The notes under the pieces are model-generated. The model had not been told where the DNA came from, ran no database searches, and was given only the letters and a program-made list of their open reading frames with translations. This document shows positions 20,110 through 31,288 of a DNA stretch of 64,000 nucleotides, piece by piece. Position numbers and translations under genes: made by a program. The DNA comes from Porpolomopsis calyptriformis (Eukaryota; Basidiomycota; Agaricomycetes; Agaricales; Hygrophoraceae). Positions within the stretch are counted from its first letter, which is position 1; every line of letters begins with the position of its first letter. The stretch is from the NCBI GenBank assembly GCA_951640195.1, contig OX621172.1:1116001-1180000 (forward strand). The letters run 5' to 3'.

Positions 20110-21058
20110 CTGACATGGTTCCACCGCAATATTTCATTCACTGAACTATTCAATTGAGATTCCCGAAGTGTTCCCATATGAATTGTCGAATTCCATCGTT
20201 CTCAGGAATTGTTTCATAGGATCCGTCAGGTAATAGGTATTGAGTTGCAGGACCCTTCACAGGGATATCATTGATATAGGGGATTGTAAACTCCGGAATC
20301 TCTGGTTGGAGGATATAGGTGATGTTGTTGTGAAAAACGGGCATGGAATTGGTCCATCCCATAGGTAGGGTAACTAGTTAATGAGCCCCATAGGGTGTTT
20401 GGAAAAGTTAGATTGCGAGATGAAGGTGCGATCACTCATTCATCATATCCGATGTAAAGATCAAACATAGCGCCACAGGATCGTCCTCTGAACTGTTCAG
20501 CCAAGTGTTCAGGGATTGGCGTCACTCCCGAATGTCGAATTGTGACTTGATTGAGTGGTTCAAGACTGTGAACAATTCTAAGTTCTTTCCCTCCTTTCTT
20601 TAGGACAGTGAACCATCGCGATCGGTAGGAGGAGTTCGAGGGTTCATAGACACCAGCATCAATTTTTCACTGGATAACTTTGCAGACTTCATGATAGATA
20701 CCTGGGGGAATCGGGATATTCTTTTGTACCCAAGGCATATGTGGTACAACTGGAAGATCGATGGGAGGGAAAAAGTCGGATCTGAAATGTCCTCATTTGG
20801 AGTTATTCCAGGCAAAAGCGAGATCTTGCTTTCTCATGAAATCATGAAGGAGAGCCCTTTCCTGAGGCCAAAGGAAATCTCCGGGGTGAGCTTTATCGAA
20901 AAGCTCCATTTGTTTGATCGTATATCTTTTGGTTGGGGTAAATGCCAGGGGGTTCGGGTTGAGTGTTGGCATGTCTGCGAGTGGATCACCAAGGATTTTG
21001 CGAATGATTCAGAACTTGTCGGGGAGTTCAGCTACTATGGAGTGAACTTTCTTTGAGA
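20110..21058 (-). pseudogene. Element C reverse transcriptase, 3'-truncated relic
   Basis: The minus strand encodes MPWVQKNIPIPPGIYHEV, YEPSNSSYRSRWFTVLKKGG and, after a frame change, MGWTNSMPVFHNNITYILQ, YINDIPVKGPATQY and IRQFIWEHFGNLN. The catalytic box is YIND instead of YIDD. Two TGA codons replace expected Arg/Gln just before the break. It keeps CGA at the Arg codon that is TGA in A and E. Confidence 0.8.
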
Positions 21059-21313
21059 TGGGTTTGTATTTCTTTTTCGACATGAGGAAGGTTGCAATTT
21101 CCATCGATTGATTGAGATGGTCAGAATTGGAAGGTCGATCACTAGTTGATCGAGATTTAGAGATTAGGTCGGGAAGGTCACAAGCAGATAAATAGGCATG
21201 GGAAACTGTTGAAACTTTATTTGTTGCGCATAGAGGCACACAGGAATTGATAGATAGCATAGACATAGTGTGGTTGTAATCTAGAATTATTGCGATCTCT
21301 CCTTGATCAGGAA

Positions 21314-23620
21314 TTAAATCCTCAATGAGCGAAAATCCGAATGATGCTTCGGTAGACCTCGTGGAACCATCGGAATCGTGACAGTCCTTCCGCTATTTGG
21401 ATCGCAAATGGTAATCATCTGGTTTTCATCAGTGAAATTCTTGACGAGGCTTTGAGCTAACACGTTGAACGGTCTTCTGAGCAGGATATTGTAGGCCGGA
21501 GTGCAAATGACGTGGATCTGAAGGTAGAGGGTTATGTTGCTGATCTGACAGGGGATGTTCCTCATGAGACCTAACGACTGGTCTATTTCGCCGTTAGCTG
21601 ATTGCATATTGAGTTGGATAGTCAGGTCGTAGATGAGTCCTAGGTCGTGGCAAATGGCTTCGGACATGGCAATTATCTGAGATCCAGGATCGACAATACA
21701 TTCAATCATTTCTTTATGATCGATCAATATGACGATCGATCAGAGAGCATGTGATTCTTTTGCGATGGTAACAGTGTGAGGGGTTTCGTCGGACGAGAGA
21801 GTGTTTAGATACAATTTATAGGGGTCAGGCACAGTGATTGAACAATCATCATCATCGCAATAAGGGAGGGCGTCATTCAGAATTGCTTCTACTTCGACGG
21901 TTTTGACCGCAATCAGTCGACCAGTAGGCTGAGTCCATTTAGGCGTTACTGCCTCTCGAACCTTCAATCAGACTTCAGGTGAGAGGGATAGTAACTCTTC
22001 AGGGGAAAGCATGATGCAAGGGGTTTTCATTGAACGAGTATAGACATCGGAGGTGATCTTGGAGTCTTGGATCGGCACTTGAGTGTGGTAAGAGAGGTCT
22101 TTGTCTTTCTTCACCATCGGAGAGCCAAAGTTTTAGACGTGGGGTGGTATGTAGTTAGACTCTTTCGCTTTTGCGAATGGATGTTCTGTCATAGCTGGTT
22201 GAGTTGGGGTGGTCGCGATCGGAGCACTTGATGTTTTGTCAGCTGCTTTCTCTTTGTCCAGTTCCTGTCATTGAGGCCGAACAATCTCTACTCCATTGAA
22301 TGTCTTCTTGCTCCTTAACGCGAAAATCTCTTTTTCGAGGGTGGCGATTCATTCGTTGGCAGTCAGTTGGTACATTTTGGTCACTGGATCGCATTGGATA
22401 CCGGCTGAAATTCCATACATCATTCCAGCAGTCAGAGTCAGGTTTTGCTTATACCATTTGTCCATTTGTTCTTTCAAGGTTTTTCCCAGCATTTGCTGGG
22501 GGACGAACCTGTCATTCGGGAGTACGATCCTTCCTTCGAAGTTCTTCTTGCATCGACTGTTTTGAATATATTCGTGGCAGGTTGGGCAGCTTCCGATGAA
22601 GTGATCAGGACTTCCACAGAAGATGCAGGTTTTTGGCTCGAATAGGTTAGGAGTGTTGGGTCATCGTTCCAATGATTGTGGCAATTGAGGGGGCAGGTTT
22701 TGTTTCGGGGGACCTCTATTGTCCAAGGTTTTGATAAGCATAGTCATTAATTTCTCCATGAAGACACTGAGGTCTTCTTGTTTCGTGGCGGGGGTAGTAG
22801 TCATTATTGAAGTTGTAGTTTTGCACAGTAGGAAAGTGTTCAGAGACGTTCCATACAGAATGAAATGGGCTGCCTCATTGATATTGTTTACCCTGTAAGG
22901 ATCGTCGGGGAAGTGATTGGGGAACTTGATTTCCAGTCATCAGACAATTCTAGACCAGAGTTCAGGTTGGAATCCTCGGACGAAGGCGCGACTTTGTTCC
23001 GCTTCGGAGAGTCTATTCTTTGATCGCAGGAATTTGGTGATCACAAGGAACGATCAGAAATATGCTCCGAGTTCATTCATATTCATAATCCCTAGTCGAA
23101 GCTGTTCTCTGACTATCTTGTCCATATTGGCGATGGACCACTTTCGATTGTCTTCTGATCCTGGGTATAGCTTATAGATGGTGGCGATGAATTTGTTGAA
23201 CGTATGTCTGGCTTGGAACTCTGTTTGGTATTCCCAGAGTTCAGAGGTATCGATGTCCATGTATTTGCAGGTGTAAGTCTTCTTAGGATCATTGTTGGTG
23301 ATGCTACAGTTAGCGAAGAGACCTCTAAGGTCTTGGAAGTACCTTTGAAGTTTATGAGGTTGTTCGGGATTGAACTTCGGGGTGGTCGAGTGACCACGAG
23401 CAGGCATAACTAGAGTTGGTGGAGTCATCATATTTGTCATAGAAATAGAAGATAATGACGAAAGCGATAAGATAGAAGAGGGTTCGTTGGGCAAATCGGG
23501 TTGGTTGATCGAAGTTGAATTTTGATTTATTTGAGAGCTGGGAAGTGTTAGTTGGGTCGGATTGGTGTTCCAAGTGAATCTATCTTGTAGGGTAGTGCTT
23601 CAAGTGACTCGATTGTGCAT
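21314..23620 (-). pseudogene. Element C gag and protease, broken
   Basis: From ATG 23618-23620 one frame runs through the capsid-like block ARHTFNKFIATIYKLYPG, a zinc knuckle CIFCGSPDHFIGSC (CX2CX4HX4C) near 22600, an acidic linker, and a retropepsin-like domain with VDPGSQIIAM near 21690 (DPGS in place of DTGS/DSGS) and NILLRRPFNVL. Scattered stops interrupt it. The homologue in E shows the same order. Confidence 0.75.
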
Positions 23621-23677
23621 CGGGAACGGCAGTTCAAAGGACTGAGTCGAAGGAATCTTTTAAGATTTAATAGTGGG

Positions 23678-23695
23678 CCCTCGTGGTGGGCTCCA
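23678..23695 (-). other. Primer binding site of element C (tRNA type)
   Basis: Minus strand TGGAGCCCACCACGAGGG, three bases after the LTR. It differs from A at only one position over 18. Confidence 0.7.
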
Positions 23696-23698
23696 AAA

Positions 23699-24306
23699 TG
23701 ATACATCTGCTTTGTGTATGAGAACTGAACACAGAACAAGGTGTGAGGATGACTATAAAGAGTCTCGACACAGTCTATGATCGATGATCATGGAAAGGGA
23801 GTCTTTGATCATTCGTGAACATGATCGATTGGGGAATCGGAAGAATTGGAAGATCGAAAGAGGAAGTCTTAGAAGATCTAGAGAGGATCTAGACTCAAGA
23901 GTGAGAGAGAAGCGAATATCTAACTTGTTGGATCACTAGCTACAACATACAGTATATATATCTTCTAGTACAAGGATCCCTTTGAATGTATATGATAAAA
24001 GGGGAGCCTCTCTAATGATCTAAGGGGAAAGTAGTGAATGGGAATGAAGGAATCGAATGAAAAGGGAGAAATAGAAGAGAACTGATGCCTTTGAATAGTG
24101 TTTTCCCTTTGATATACAAACTTTCATTCGCGTTTGGAAAGCTTTGATCGCGTTCAGAGTGTTCAATGATTCTCGAAGTCGTTCAGGACATTCGGGAGCT
24201 ATTGAGAGCATTCGGAGGGTTCGAGTTTGTGTTTGAAGGACTTGGTAGGCATCTAGTATTCATATAGTTGAATATATAGTGCTCAGGGGATGGAGGGGTC
24301 ATATCA
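23699..24306 (-). repeat. 5' LTR of element C
   Basis: 608 bp. On the minus strand it begins TGATATGACC and ends GATGTATCA. The ends match the solo LTR at 26506-27078 (TGATACGACC...GCATCA), so both belong to one LTR superfamily. Confidence 0.8.
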
Positions 24307-25934
24307 ACGGGCACATTCATCAAGAGGGATTTGATGTTGTCGAAGGCTTCTTGTCTTTGAGGAGTCCATTCCCACACAGTTTCATTGTGCAAGAGTTCAT
24401 AGAGAGGGGTAGCAACTTTGGAGAAACCTTTGATGTACCTACGCCAAAAGTTTGCACTGCCCAAGAAGGATTGGAGTTGCTTCACCATTTCTGGAATAGG
24501 CCAAGACATGATAGCATCGACCTTCTTCAGATTGGTGGTGATTCGTCCCTTGGATAGGACTACTCTGAGATGAATGACTTCTTCCTTCTCGAACTAACAC
24601 TTGATGGGTTTACACAAAAGTCCGTGTTTCTTTATGATATCCAAAGTTTTGAAGGTCCAGTATCGCAGTTCCTGTAAATCGTCTCCACAAACAAGCATGT
24701 CGTCAATATAGATGAAAACATTTCCAGAGTTCAGGACTTCTTTGAATCTTGTGTCGATCATCCATTGAAAGGTGGCTGGCAAGTTTCACAAACCAAAGAA
24801 CATTACGGTGGGTTCGAAGGCACCTGCTTCAGTGATCAAAGCAGCTTTCCATTCATCGCCTTCCTTGATCCTGACATTGTTGAATCCCCATCGGATATCC
24901 ATGACTGTGAACAGAGATGCAGTTAGGAGCTTCGGTCGTTGGAGTATTTGATGAAGAAGAGGGAGGGGATAGTGGTCAGGGACCATGTGTTCATTGAGGT
25001 AGCAATAATCTTCAATAGGACATAAGCCAGCACTTTTACCTTTAGTGTTTACTTCTTCAGCTTTCTTCCCAAAGAAGAATGGAGAAACTTGTTTCGACTT
25101 GGAAGTTCATATTCATCCAGTAGACAGGTTTTCATCGATGAACTTGTATAAGTGATCCATCTCAAGAGGGGACATTGCGTATTTCACGCCCTTGACTGGT
25201 TTGAAGGTTTCATCCAGTTCTATAGTGTGGTCAAATTCCAAATGCGGTGGAAGGCAGTCGAAGGATTCTTTGGCAAAGACACTAGAATAGTCTTTCCAGT
25301 ATACCTCCAGAACAAACTTTCACATATCTTCTTCCACTGTGCTGGCTCGGGATTCATCTGACTTCAATACGTGTCGATTCATGGCCAGTGTGACTGATTC
25401 CATTCCTGGTGACTCCACATCACTAACTATCCATTGATGGAGGATCTCTTTGCTATCTAGAGCCAGTGTTGCCTCTTTCCAATCGATGTTGGGGTTGTGC
25501 TTCTTGAGCCATGGGAAGCTGAGGATAATATCCATCTTAGATCCAAGATCAGTCACTTCCAATCGGATCCGTTCATTGTGTCCTCTGGGAGCCTCTAACT
25601 AAATATCAATATCATTCTCGATGGGTCCACCTTGGTTTTCAGATCCATCGGCATTCCATACAGGGATTAGAGTTTCCAATCATGTTAAAGTAAAATTGTG
25701 GCAAGTTGCAAAGGATTCGTCCATGAAATTTCCAGAGGCTCCACTATCAACCAGAGCAGTGGCTGGAACATGTCAACCAGTGTCGGTAGCTTCAATCCAA
25801 ACATCTAAGATGAGTCCGAGATTGCCTTCTTCAAGAGTACCAAGAATTCGAAATAGATTGCATGGGGTGATGGTACATTCTTGAGTAGGTACGTCCGTAA
25901 CGGCAGGCAAAACGTTCGGACTGTCTAAAAACCC
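24307..25934 (-). pseudogene. Element F pol, protease to RNase H start, broken
   Basis: Minus strand: a protease region near 25750, EVTDLGSKMDIILSFPWLKK near 25540, RT with FTVMDIRWGFNNVRIKEGD near 24900 and FIYIDDMLVCGDDLQE near 24700, then SFLGSANFWRRYIKGFSKVA near 24450. Stops occur at several CGA/CAA-type codons. It is cut at 24307 just after the LLMNVPV block that precedes the RNase H domain. It starts in the -1 frame from the slippery site at 25928-25934. Confidence 0.8.
25928..25934 (-). promoter_or_regulatory. -1 frameshift heptamer, element F
   Basis: G GGT TTT directly before the gag TAG, as in the other five chromodomain copies. Confidence 0.55.
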
Positions 25935-26505
25935 TGTTCTTTCAGTTCCTTGATGAGCTGAGCTTTTCTCTCTTTCGGCCAGCGATTGATCCCGCAGTTG
26001 TCCACCACTCTGATAGTTTCCTCCATAGTAGGTGGGGAAACCATCTCGTCAACTCGTTCTGTCTCGACACTTCGTATGTTTCGTCCTTGACCTCGCCCTG
26101 TATTTGGTCTTCCTCATTGTCTGGCAGGGGCACTACTCAATGGGTGCGCTGATGAAGAAGAGGCGGGAGGGGAATTTGGGCACTTGTTCACCCAATGACC
26201 TGGTTCTCTGCAGCGATAGCAGTTGCCTCGCAGAACTCACGATATTGATGAAGAGGAAGTTGTCTCCTGTTTAATAGGAGCAGAGGAGGGAGTTCAAGTT
26301 GCTGGTTGAGCCATGGTCTCCCTGGGACGATAGTAGTTGCTCCAGGGAGTGGCACGACACTCAAGTGCGAGTTCAAGATGTTGTCGATCGAAGGTGGAAG
26401 CTTTTCTTTTCTAAGCACTGAGGGTGGCGGGGATGGGATCGAGGGCATAGATTTTTTTGAGGATCCCAGGATTGAGGCCGTTTCAGTAGAAAACTTTGAG
26501 TGCGT

Positions 26506-27078
26506 TGATGCGATGTGGAGCTGTCTGAGCTCTGGGATCTGCCCCGAGAGATGGTGGGAGGCACAATAGAAAGGAGCTATCAAAGAAATCGTAAAAATCG
26601 AAGAAATAGAAGAAATCGGAAAATCGGAGCACTCTCTAGAGTGCTAGAGGCAATAGAAGAGGCTCAAACATGAAGGACTGGACGTGGGACGATGGAATCT
26701 ATCTTCCTTCTCCATGATACAAACATATCTACAAGTAAATATATCTGTGAAAACAAAGATCCCTTTATGTGCTATATAGTAAAGGGATGAGACTTCTGAA
26801 TGAAGCCACCAGTGAAAGGGTCAATGGGAACGATGAGGATCTACACAATGGATGTCTGGCTATCAGATGCATCCTTTGATATGAGCTGCGATCGTGAATC
26901 GAAGCATCGGAGAATTCGAAGAAATTCGCAGAAATCCGAAGCGTTCGGAGATAAATCGCTAGACAGGAAGCCGAATCGCGTAGTCGGGGACATCGTAGCA
27001 GTGTAGTAGACGTCTTGAGGATCACGTAGATATGTGGAACATGTCCTCCGGACCTCAGGGGACCAAGGGGTCGTATCA
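26506..27078 (-). repeat. Solo LTR in element F gag (C-type)
   Basis: 573 bp bounded by TGATGC...GTATCA, with a 4-bp duplication GCGT at 26502-26505 and 27079-27082. Joining the flanks restores the gag sequence seen intact in element I (near 43200). The minus-strand start resembles the element C LTR. No internal region is present, so it arose by LTR-LTR recombination. Confidence 0.85.
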
Positions 27079-28094
27079 GCGTCATCGTTGAAACCAGTTT
27101 CATCTGCGAGAGCTCCAAATCATACATTATAATTGTCCACAGTGGAAAGTCCTTGAGTTACCTTTTGAATCTTGACCTGCGCTGTCGCTTTAGCATCTAC
27201 ATCTCCAAAACTGTCCTCGATCAACTCCATGAAATCCTTGTAGTCAGCTCTGATCCACTGATTGCAATTGAAATCCTGGGTCTGCTGTTGTGCCCATGAT
27301 TGGGCGACGCCTTTCTTTATAAACAACAAAACATAGGTAATCTTCTGTCTGTCAGACCATAAACTGTCATCGAGGACTAGACGACAAGCTTGGATGAAGT
27401 CAAGGCATTTGGCTGCAGACCCATCATATTCATCGGGTTTGGCAATCTTGATGGGGGGAGGAGCAGGTTATTAAGGCAAAGGAGGTTGAGGGGGTGGTTG
27501 AGAGGGTTGAGGAGGTTGAGGCTGTTGTTGTTATTGAAGCTGAGTGATCAGCTGAGTTTGTTGAGCAATGGTCTGCTTGAGTTGGTGAACAGTGGCCATT
27601 AAGGTTGTAATATCAATGGTAGGGGGGTTGGTGGGGGCATTGGTGGACATTCCTGACATGTTGGCAGATGTCATGGGTAAGGGAGTTGTTGGAGCTGTTG
27701 GTGTTGGTGTTGATGTTGCAGAAGAAAGTTGGGAGTAAAGGGAACCATATCGTCCTGGTGGGGTGGCAGCTCATTGATGAATAGGTCTTGTTGCTGAAGT
27801 TGATGACAAAGTGAAAAGTCCTCTTGTTCTTGATCGAGTTTGCGGTCCTAGGGGAGTAGGGGTGGGAGCAGGAGTAGGAGCAGCTAATGTTTCTTCAAGA
27901 TCAGAGGAAAAGGAGGGTTCTTGATCTCAGATAGTGGCTGAGAAGGTTGATCTCGAAAGAGGGTCTTTGTATTGTTCAGCGTCTGAGTTGTTGGTAGAGG
28001 CCAGGATGAAAATGGGTGTGGTTGAGAAGAGTGATGTCGATGATCACAGTGGTGGAGTGAGGTTTGGATAAGCAAGTGGGAGAGAACAAGAAGG

Positions 28095-28106
28095 AAGTCT
28101 GATTCT
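28095..28106 (-). other. Self-complementary primer site of element F
   Basis: Minus strand AGAATCAGACTT next to the LTR end, complementary to AAGTCTGATTC inside the LTR. Confidence 0.55.
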
Positions 28107-28507
28107 TGTTATAAACTGGTTGTTCAGAATGCGTTTGAATTCAGGTGTTCTGTCCCAAGAGATGAAGGTATGGTTCTAAGTCCTTGTTATGAGTAGCTAA
28201 CGAGGAATCAGACTTAAGGTCTGATACATACAAGAGGTACTCTTTATATACTGACTACTTATCTGTGTGAGTCAGTGCAACATAAACATGTGTTAGAGAT
28301 AAGGGATGAGTCATCGTGACTGATGACAAATCATAAGGGGTTGAAACATAACAGAAATGAAAGATGTCCACATATGGATAGAGTAATGGGGAATCCCAGA
28401 GAAAGGCAATGGGGAATCCCAACGAAAGAATGTGGGGATTCCCAAGGTAAGATACAGGTTTGCATATGATAAGATAAGAGAAAGAAAAGAAAATTACAAC
28501 CATGACA
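28107..28507 (-). repeat. 5' LTR of element F
   Basis: 401 bp, minus-strand TGTCATGG...TTATAACA, related to the LTRs of I and J. Confidence 0.9.
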
Positions 28508-28569
28508 ATTACCCTTTATGAAGACATTCCTATCAGAACATTTTTCTATATCCTCCTAGACCTATTAAG
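28508..28569. other. 62-bp spacer between elements F and D
   Basis: AT-rich sequence without a recognisable feature. It may be the only non-element DNA in the right-hand 40 kb. Confidence 0.4.
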
Positions 28570-28958
28570 TGTCACGGATGTAATTTTTCATTTCTTCTCT
28601 ATGTTAGTCATTGTTGATCAGTCAGATCTGCCTTATCTTTGTCTGGGATTCCCCACGATTCCATATCTTTTCATTTATCCTAGATAAGACACTTTTCATT
28701 TCTGACGATTATGTTTCATCTCTTCACATGCTCCGAGTCTTCTATCATGCTTACCTCTACTCATTGCATGTATTCCTTGTGTAGATACTGACTCATCCGC
28801 AGTAGCATAGTTAGTATATGAAACCCTAGTTAGTCATACTCAGACCTTAAGTCTGATTCCTCATTAGCAACCCAATAACTAGGACTTGAGACATTATCAT
28901 TGTCTTGGGACAGAGCTCTCCAAAGTAAAACCATCTCATCGACAACCAGTTTATAACA
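28570..28958 (+). repeat. 5' LTR of element D
   Basis: 389 bp, TGTCACGG...TTATAACA, closest to the B LTRs. It has TGACTCA about 30 bp before a weakened TATA (TATATGAA). Confidence 0.9.
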
Positions 28959-29324
28959 AGAATCAGACTTCCTTCTTGCTCTCTCCCCCCTGCTTGATCC
29001 ACCTTTGTTTTCACACTGGACGACAACGAAGATCTTTATGATCCCTCTGAGCAGAATCCTCTCTCTCAATCGCTTTACTCACAAACTTGAATCTTCCCAG
29101 AACCAACTGAAGAGGCTAGTCAAACAGTCCCTTCACCAAGTATCTCACAAGCTCTAGGAAGGACTCGAAGCGAAACAACTCAATTACTTGCTGCCCAGTC
29201 ACAACACCCAGTCACTCCCCCTTTTATCAGATATCAACCCTTCCCGTTCCAACAACCTATTCAACCTTCTTCACCTTTAACAACACCTTCATCTTCACCA
29301 TCACCAGATCCAATGGGTTCCTGC
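28959..29324 (+). pseudogene. Element D gag, 5' leader portion
   Basis: Starts with the self-priming site GAATCAGACTT (28960-28970). The frame NEDLYDPSEQNPLSQSLYSQ continues through SSPSPDPMGS to the insertion at 29325. No ATG lies upstream in this frame, yet the protein matches the same leader in B. A TGA and a TAG interrupt it. Confidence 0.65.
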
Positions 29325-29851
29325 TGTAGAAGGTGTGAGGGATCTTGGGAGAGATTCCTCTCATTCATCCAAGGGGTATCAGAACACATAGGAACTGATT
29401 CAGTAATCAGATGATGATGGACAGGGGTTTCAAGCTTATGAAAGCTTGATATATTGGGTAGGAAGGGAAGGTGTGTCTGTCTTCTTTAGTGATTATCTAC
29501 TTGATATATATAGAGGAGGTGAATAAAGGAACTTCTTTGTAGGTATGTGTACAAAGGATAGTTCCTTTGTAAGAATATGTGAGTGGGAATTAGGTAGATA
29601 GGTGAAAGGAAGATAGAAAAAGGTAGATAAGATAAGGAAAACAAAGAAAAGAGACTTTCCGATTGGTTTGAGGTGTTTCCGAAGGAGTTCGTGTTTTCGG
29701 AAGTCCTCCGGTTAGAGGCGGACGTTATTGGAATGTTTATCGGAAGGTTAGAAGGGTCGGGCTTTTGGGATATGTGTATATGGATTTGGTGAGGTTGAGC
29801 TCGTGTGTGATGGAGAGGTTTTCTGTTCGTAGGGAGAGTGGATCTCCTACA
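29325..29851 (-). repeat. Solo E-type LTR at the inversion breakpoint in D gag
   Basis: 527 bp, minus-strand TGTAGGAGATCC...CCTTCTACA, a copy of the element E LTR. The left flank CTGC and the right flank GTGG come from two different target sites in D gag, which points to an inversion. Confidence 0.85.
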
Positions 29852-30715
29852 GTGGGGAGTTGGTAAACAAATTCTATGAACTCGGAGTCGAGTCCAGCTT
29901 GATAGAGATTGATGCGGGCAGCGTCGTTGAAACCAGTATCGACCTGTAAAGCGCCAAAGTGCAAGTTGTAATCTTCGATTTTCTTCCTTCCTTGGCGGAG
30001 ATTCTTGATGTTGTTGTGAGCACGTGTAACAGATATGGCTGTTACAGAGCCTACAGAGGCAGGTGATCAGTGTTGATAGGTGTTTGGCACCTCAGAGCAG
30101 TATAGAGGCTGTATTTACCACTATTTACAGTATGTTTTAACCCTTTGCCACCGCTTGTACCAGAGATACCGCACCCAATAGATATTGGTTGTATTCAGTC
30201 TGGTCTTGAGCAAGGCAAGAACCAAAACCCTTACAGCACAAGACCGTCTGTCAATTCCTTCAAATGTTGATCGAAATTGAGCTATGAATGTGGCCCAAGT
30301 AGCAGTTGGGCCAGTCCAGTTGACAGCTCTCATGTCGTTGGTCTCCTTCTCAGACCAGGTTTGGGCCATCATGCCCTTCATGAAGGAGAGGGCAAAAGGG
30401 ATCTTGTATTCATCGCAATATGGTTTTCCCATGAAATACAATTCGCAGCTGTTAATAAATTTGTCGACGTCCTGCTGTCGACCAGTAAACTCATCTGGTT
30501 TGGCCATCTTTATCTCGATGGTGGGAGCAGCAGGAGGTTGGGGTTGAGGTTGCAGTGGGGGCTGAGGCTGTGCTTGGGTGGCAAGTTGTTGATTGAGGTT
30601 CTGAATCTCTGCCGCCTGTTGTGCATTCGAAGCCTGGAGATTAGCCATTTCTCTCCGCAAGTCATTCATGACTGAGAGGATTTCATTGAGGTTGGGAACA
30701 GGGGGATTAGTGCGG
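29852..30715 (-). pseudogene. Element D gag, middle portion, inverted
   Basis: Read on the minus strand it continues the leader: NPPVPNLNEILSVMNDLRRE, a Gln-rich tract, MAKPDEFTGRQQDVDKFINS, SFMKGMMAQTWSEKETNDMR, then after a 211-bp insertion LRFGALQVDTGFNDAARINL and FIEFVYQLP. Its outer ends match the positions expected next to 29324 and 46140. So an 864-bp piece of plus-strand gag now lies reversed between two E-type LTRs. Confidence 0.8.
30025..30235. repeat. 211-bp TGTAA...TTACA element, probable small solo LTR
   Basis: Bounded by TGTAACAG and CCCTTACA, flanked by GCACG (30020-30024) and GCACA (30236-30240), and absent from the same site in element B (near 18850). TG/CA ends with a 5-bp inverted terminus and a near-perfect 5-bp duplication fit a short LTR, perhaps Copia type. 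The first 22 bases also form a hairpin (TGTAACAG / CTGTTACA). Confidence 0.6.
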
Positions 30716-31258
30716 TGTAGGAGATCCACTCTCCCTACGAATGGAAAACCTCTCCATCACACATGAGCTCAACCTCACCAAATCCGTATACACATATCCC
30801 AAAAGCCTGACCCTTCCGACCTTCTGATAAACGTTCCGATAACATCCACCTCTAACTGGAGGACTTCCAAAAACATGAACTCCTTCAGAAACACCTCAAA
30901 CCAATCGGAAAGTCTCTTTTCTTTGTTTTCCTTATCTTATCTACCTTTTCCTATCTTCCTTTCGCCTATCTACCTAATTCCCACTCACATATTCTTACAA
31001 AGGAACTATCCTTTGTACACATACCTACAAAGAAGTTCCTTTATTCACCTCCTCTATATATATCAAGTAGATAATCACTAAAGAAGACAGACACACCTTC
31101 CCTAATACATACCTTCCCTTCCTACCCAATATATCAAGCTTTCATAAGCTTGAAACCCCTGTCCATCATCATCTGATTACTGAATCAGTTCCTATGTGTT
31201 CCGATACCCCTTGGACGAACGAGAGGAATCTCTCCCAAGATCCCTCATGCCTTCTACA
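30716..31258 (+). repeat. 5' LTR of element E
   Basis: 543 bp, TGTAGGAGATCC...CCTTCTACA with 5-bp terminal inverted bases TGTAG/CTACA. CTCTATATATATC near 31055 is the likely TATA. Confidence 0.92.
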
Positions 31259-31262
31259 TAAT

Positions 31263-31281
31263 TGGAGCCCACTGCGAGGGG
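31263..31281 (+). other. Primer binding site of element E (tRNA type)
   Basis: TGGAGCCCACTGCGAGGGG four bases after the LTR, one base different from A. Confidence 0.7.
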
Positions 31282-31288
31282 TTCTAAC

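Larger units (their letters stand above)
20110..24306 (-). mobile_element. Element C: truncated Gypsy-type retrotransposon
   Basis: Minus-strand element with a 5' LTR (23699-24306), primer site, gag, protease and the first half of RT. It stops at 20110 inside the RT palm/thumb region (a CGGT block), where element B begins. RNase H, integrase and the 3' LTR are missing. The 5' LTR is inserted in element F pol. Confidence 0.85.
25925..28040 (-). pseudogene. Element F gag, broken and split by a solo LTR
   Basis: Minus-strand gag close to element I: MSGMSTNAPTNPPTIDITTL near 27655, CLDFIQACRLVLDDSLWSDR, SFGDVDAKATAQVKIQKVTQ, and after the solo LTR a zinc knuckle CYRCREPGHWVNKC near 26220-26180. 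It ends at TAG 25925-25927 in the context CAG GGT TTT TAG. Stops in the Gln-rich tract and elsewhere mark it as dead. Confidence 0.8.
24307..28507 (-). mobile_element. Element F: chromodomain Gypsy, truncated by element C
   Basis: Minus-strand relative of element I: 5' LTR 28107-28507, gag, and pol up to the early RNase H region, where element C enters at 24307. The rest of pol, ORF3 and the 3' LTR are not in the window. Gag is interrupted by a solo LTR. Confidence 0.85.

Noticed and set aside
28502..28687. Plus-strand ORF of 61 residues spanning the F LTR edge and D LTR
   Set aside because: Crosses an element boundary and lies mostly in the LTR; no coding pattern.
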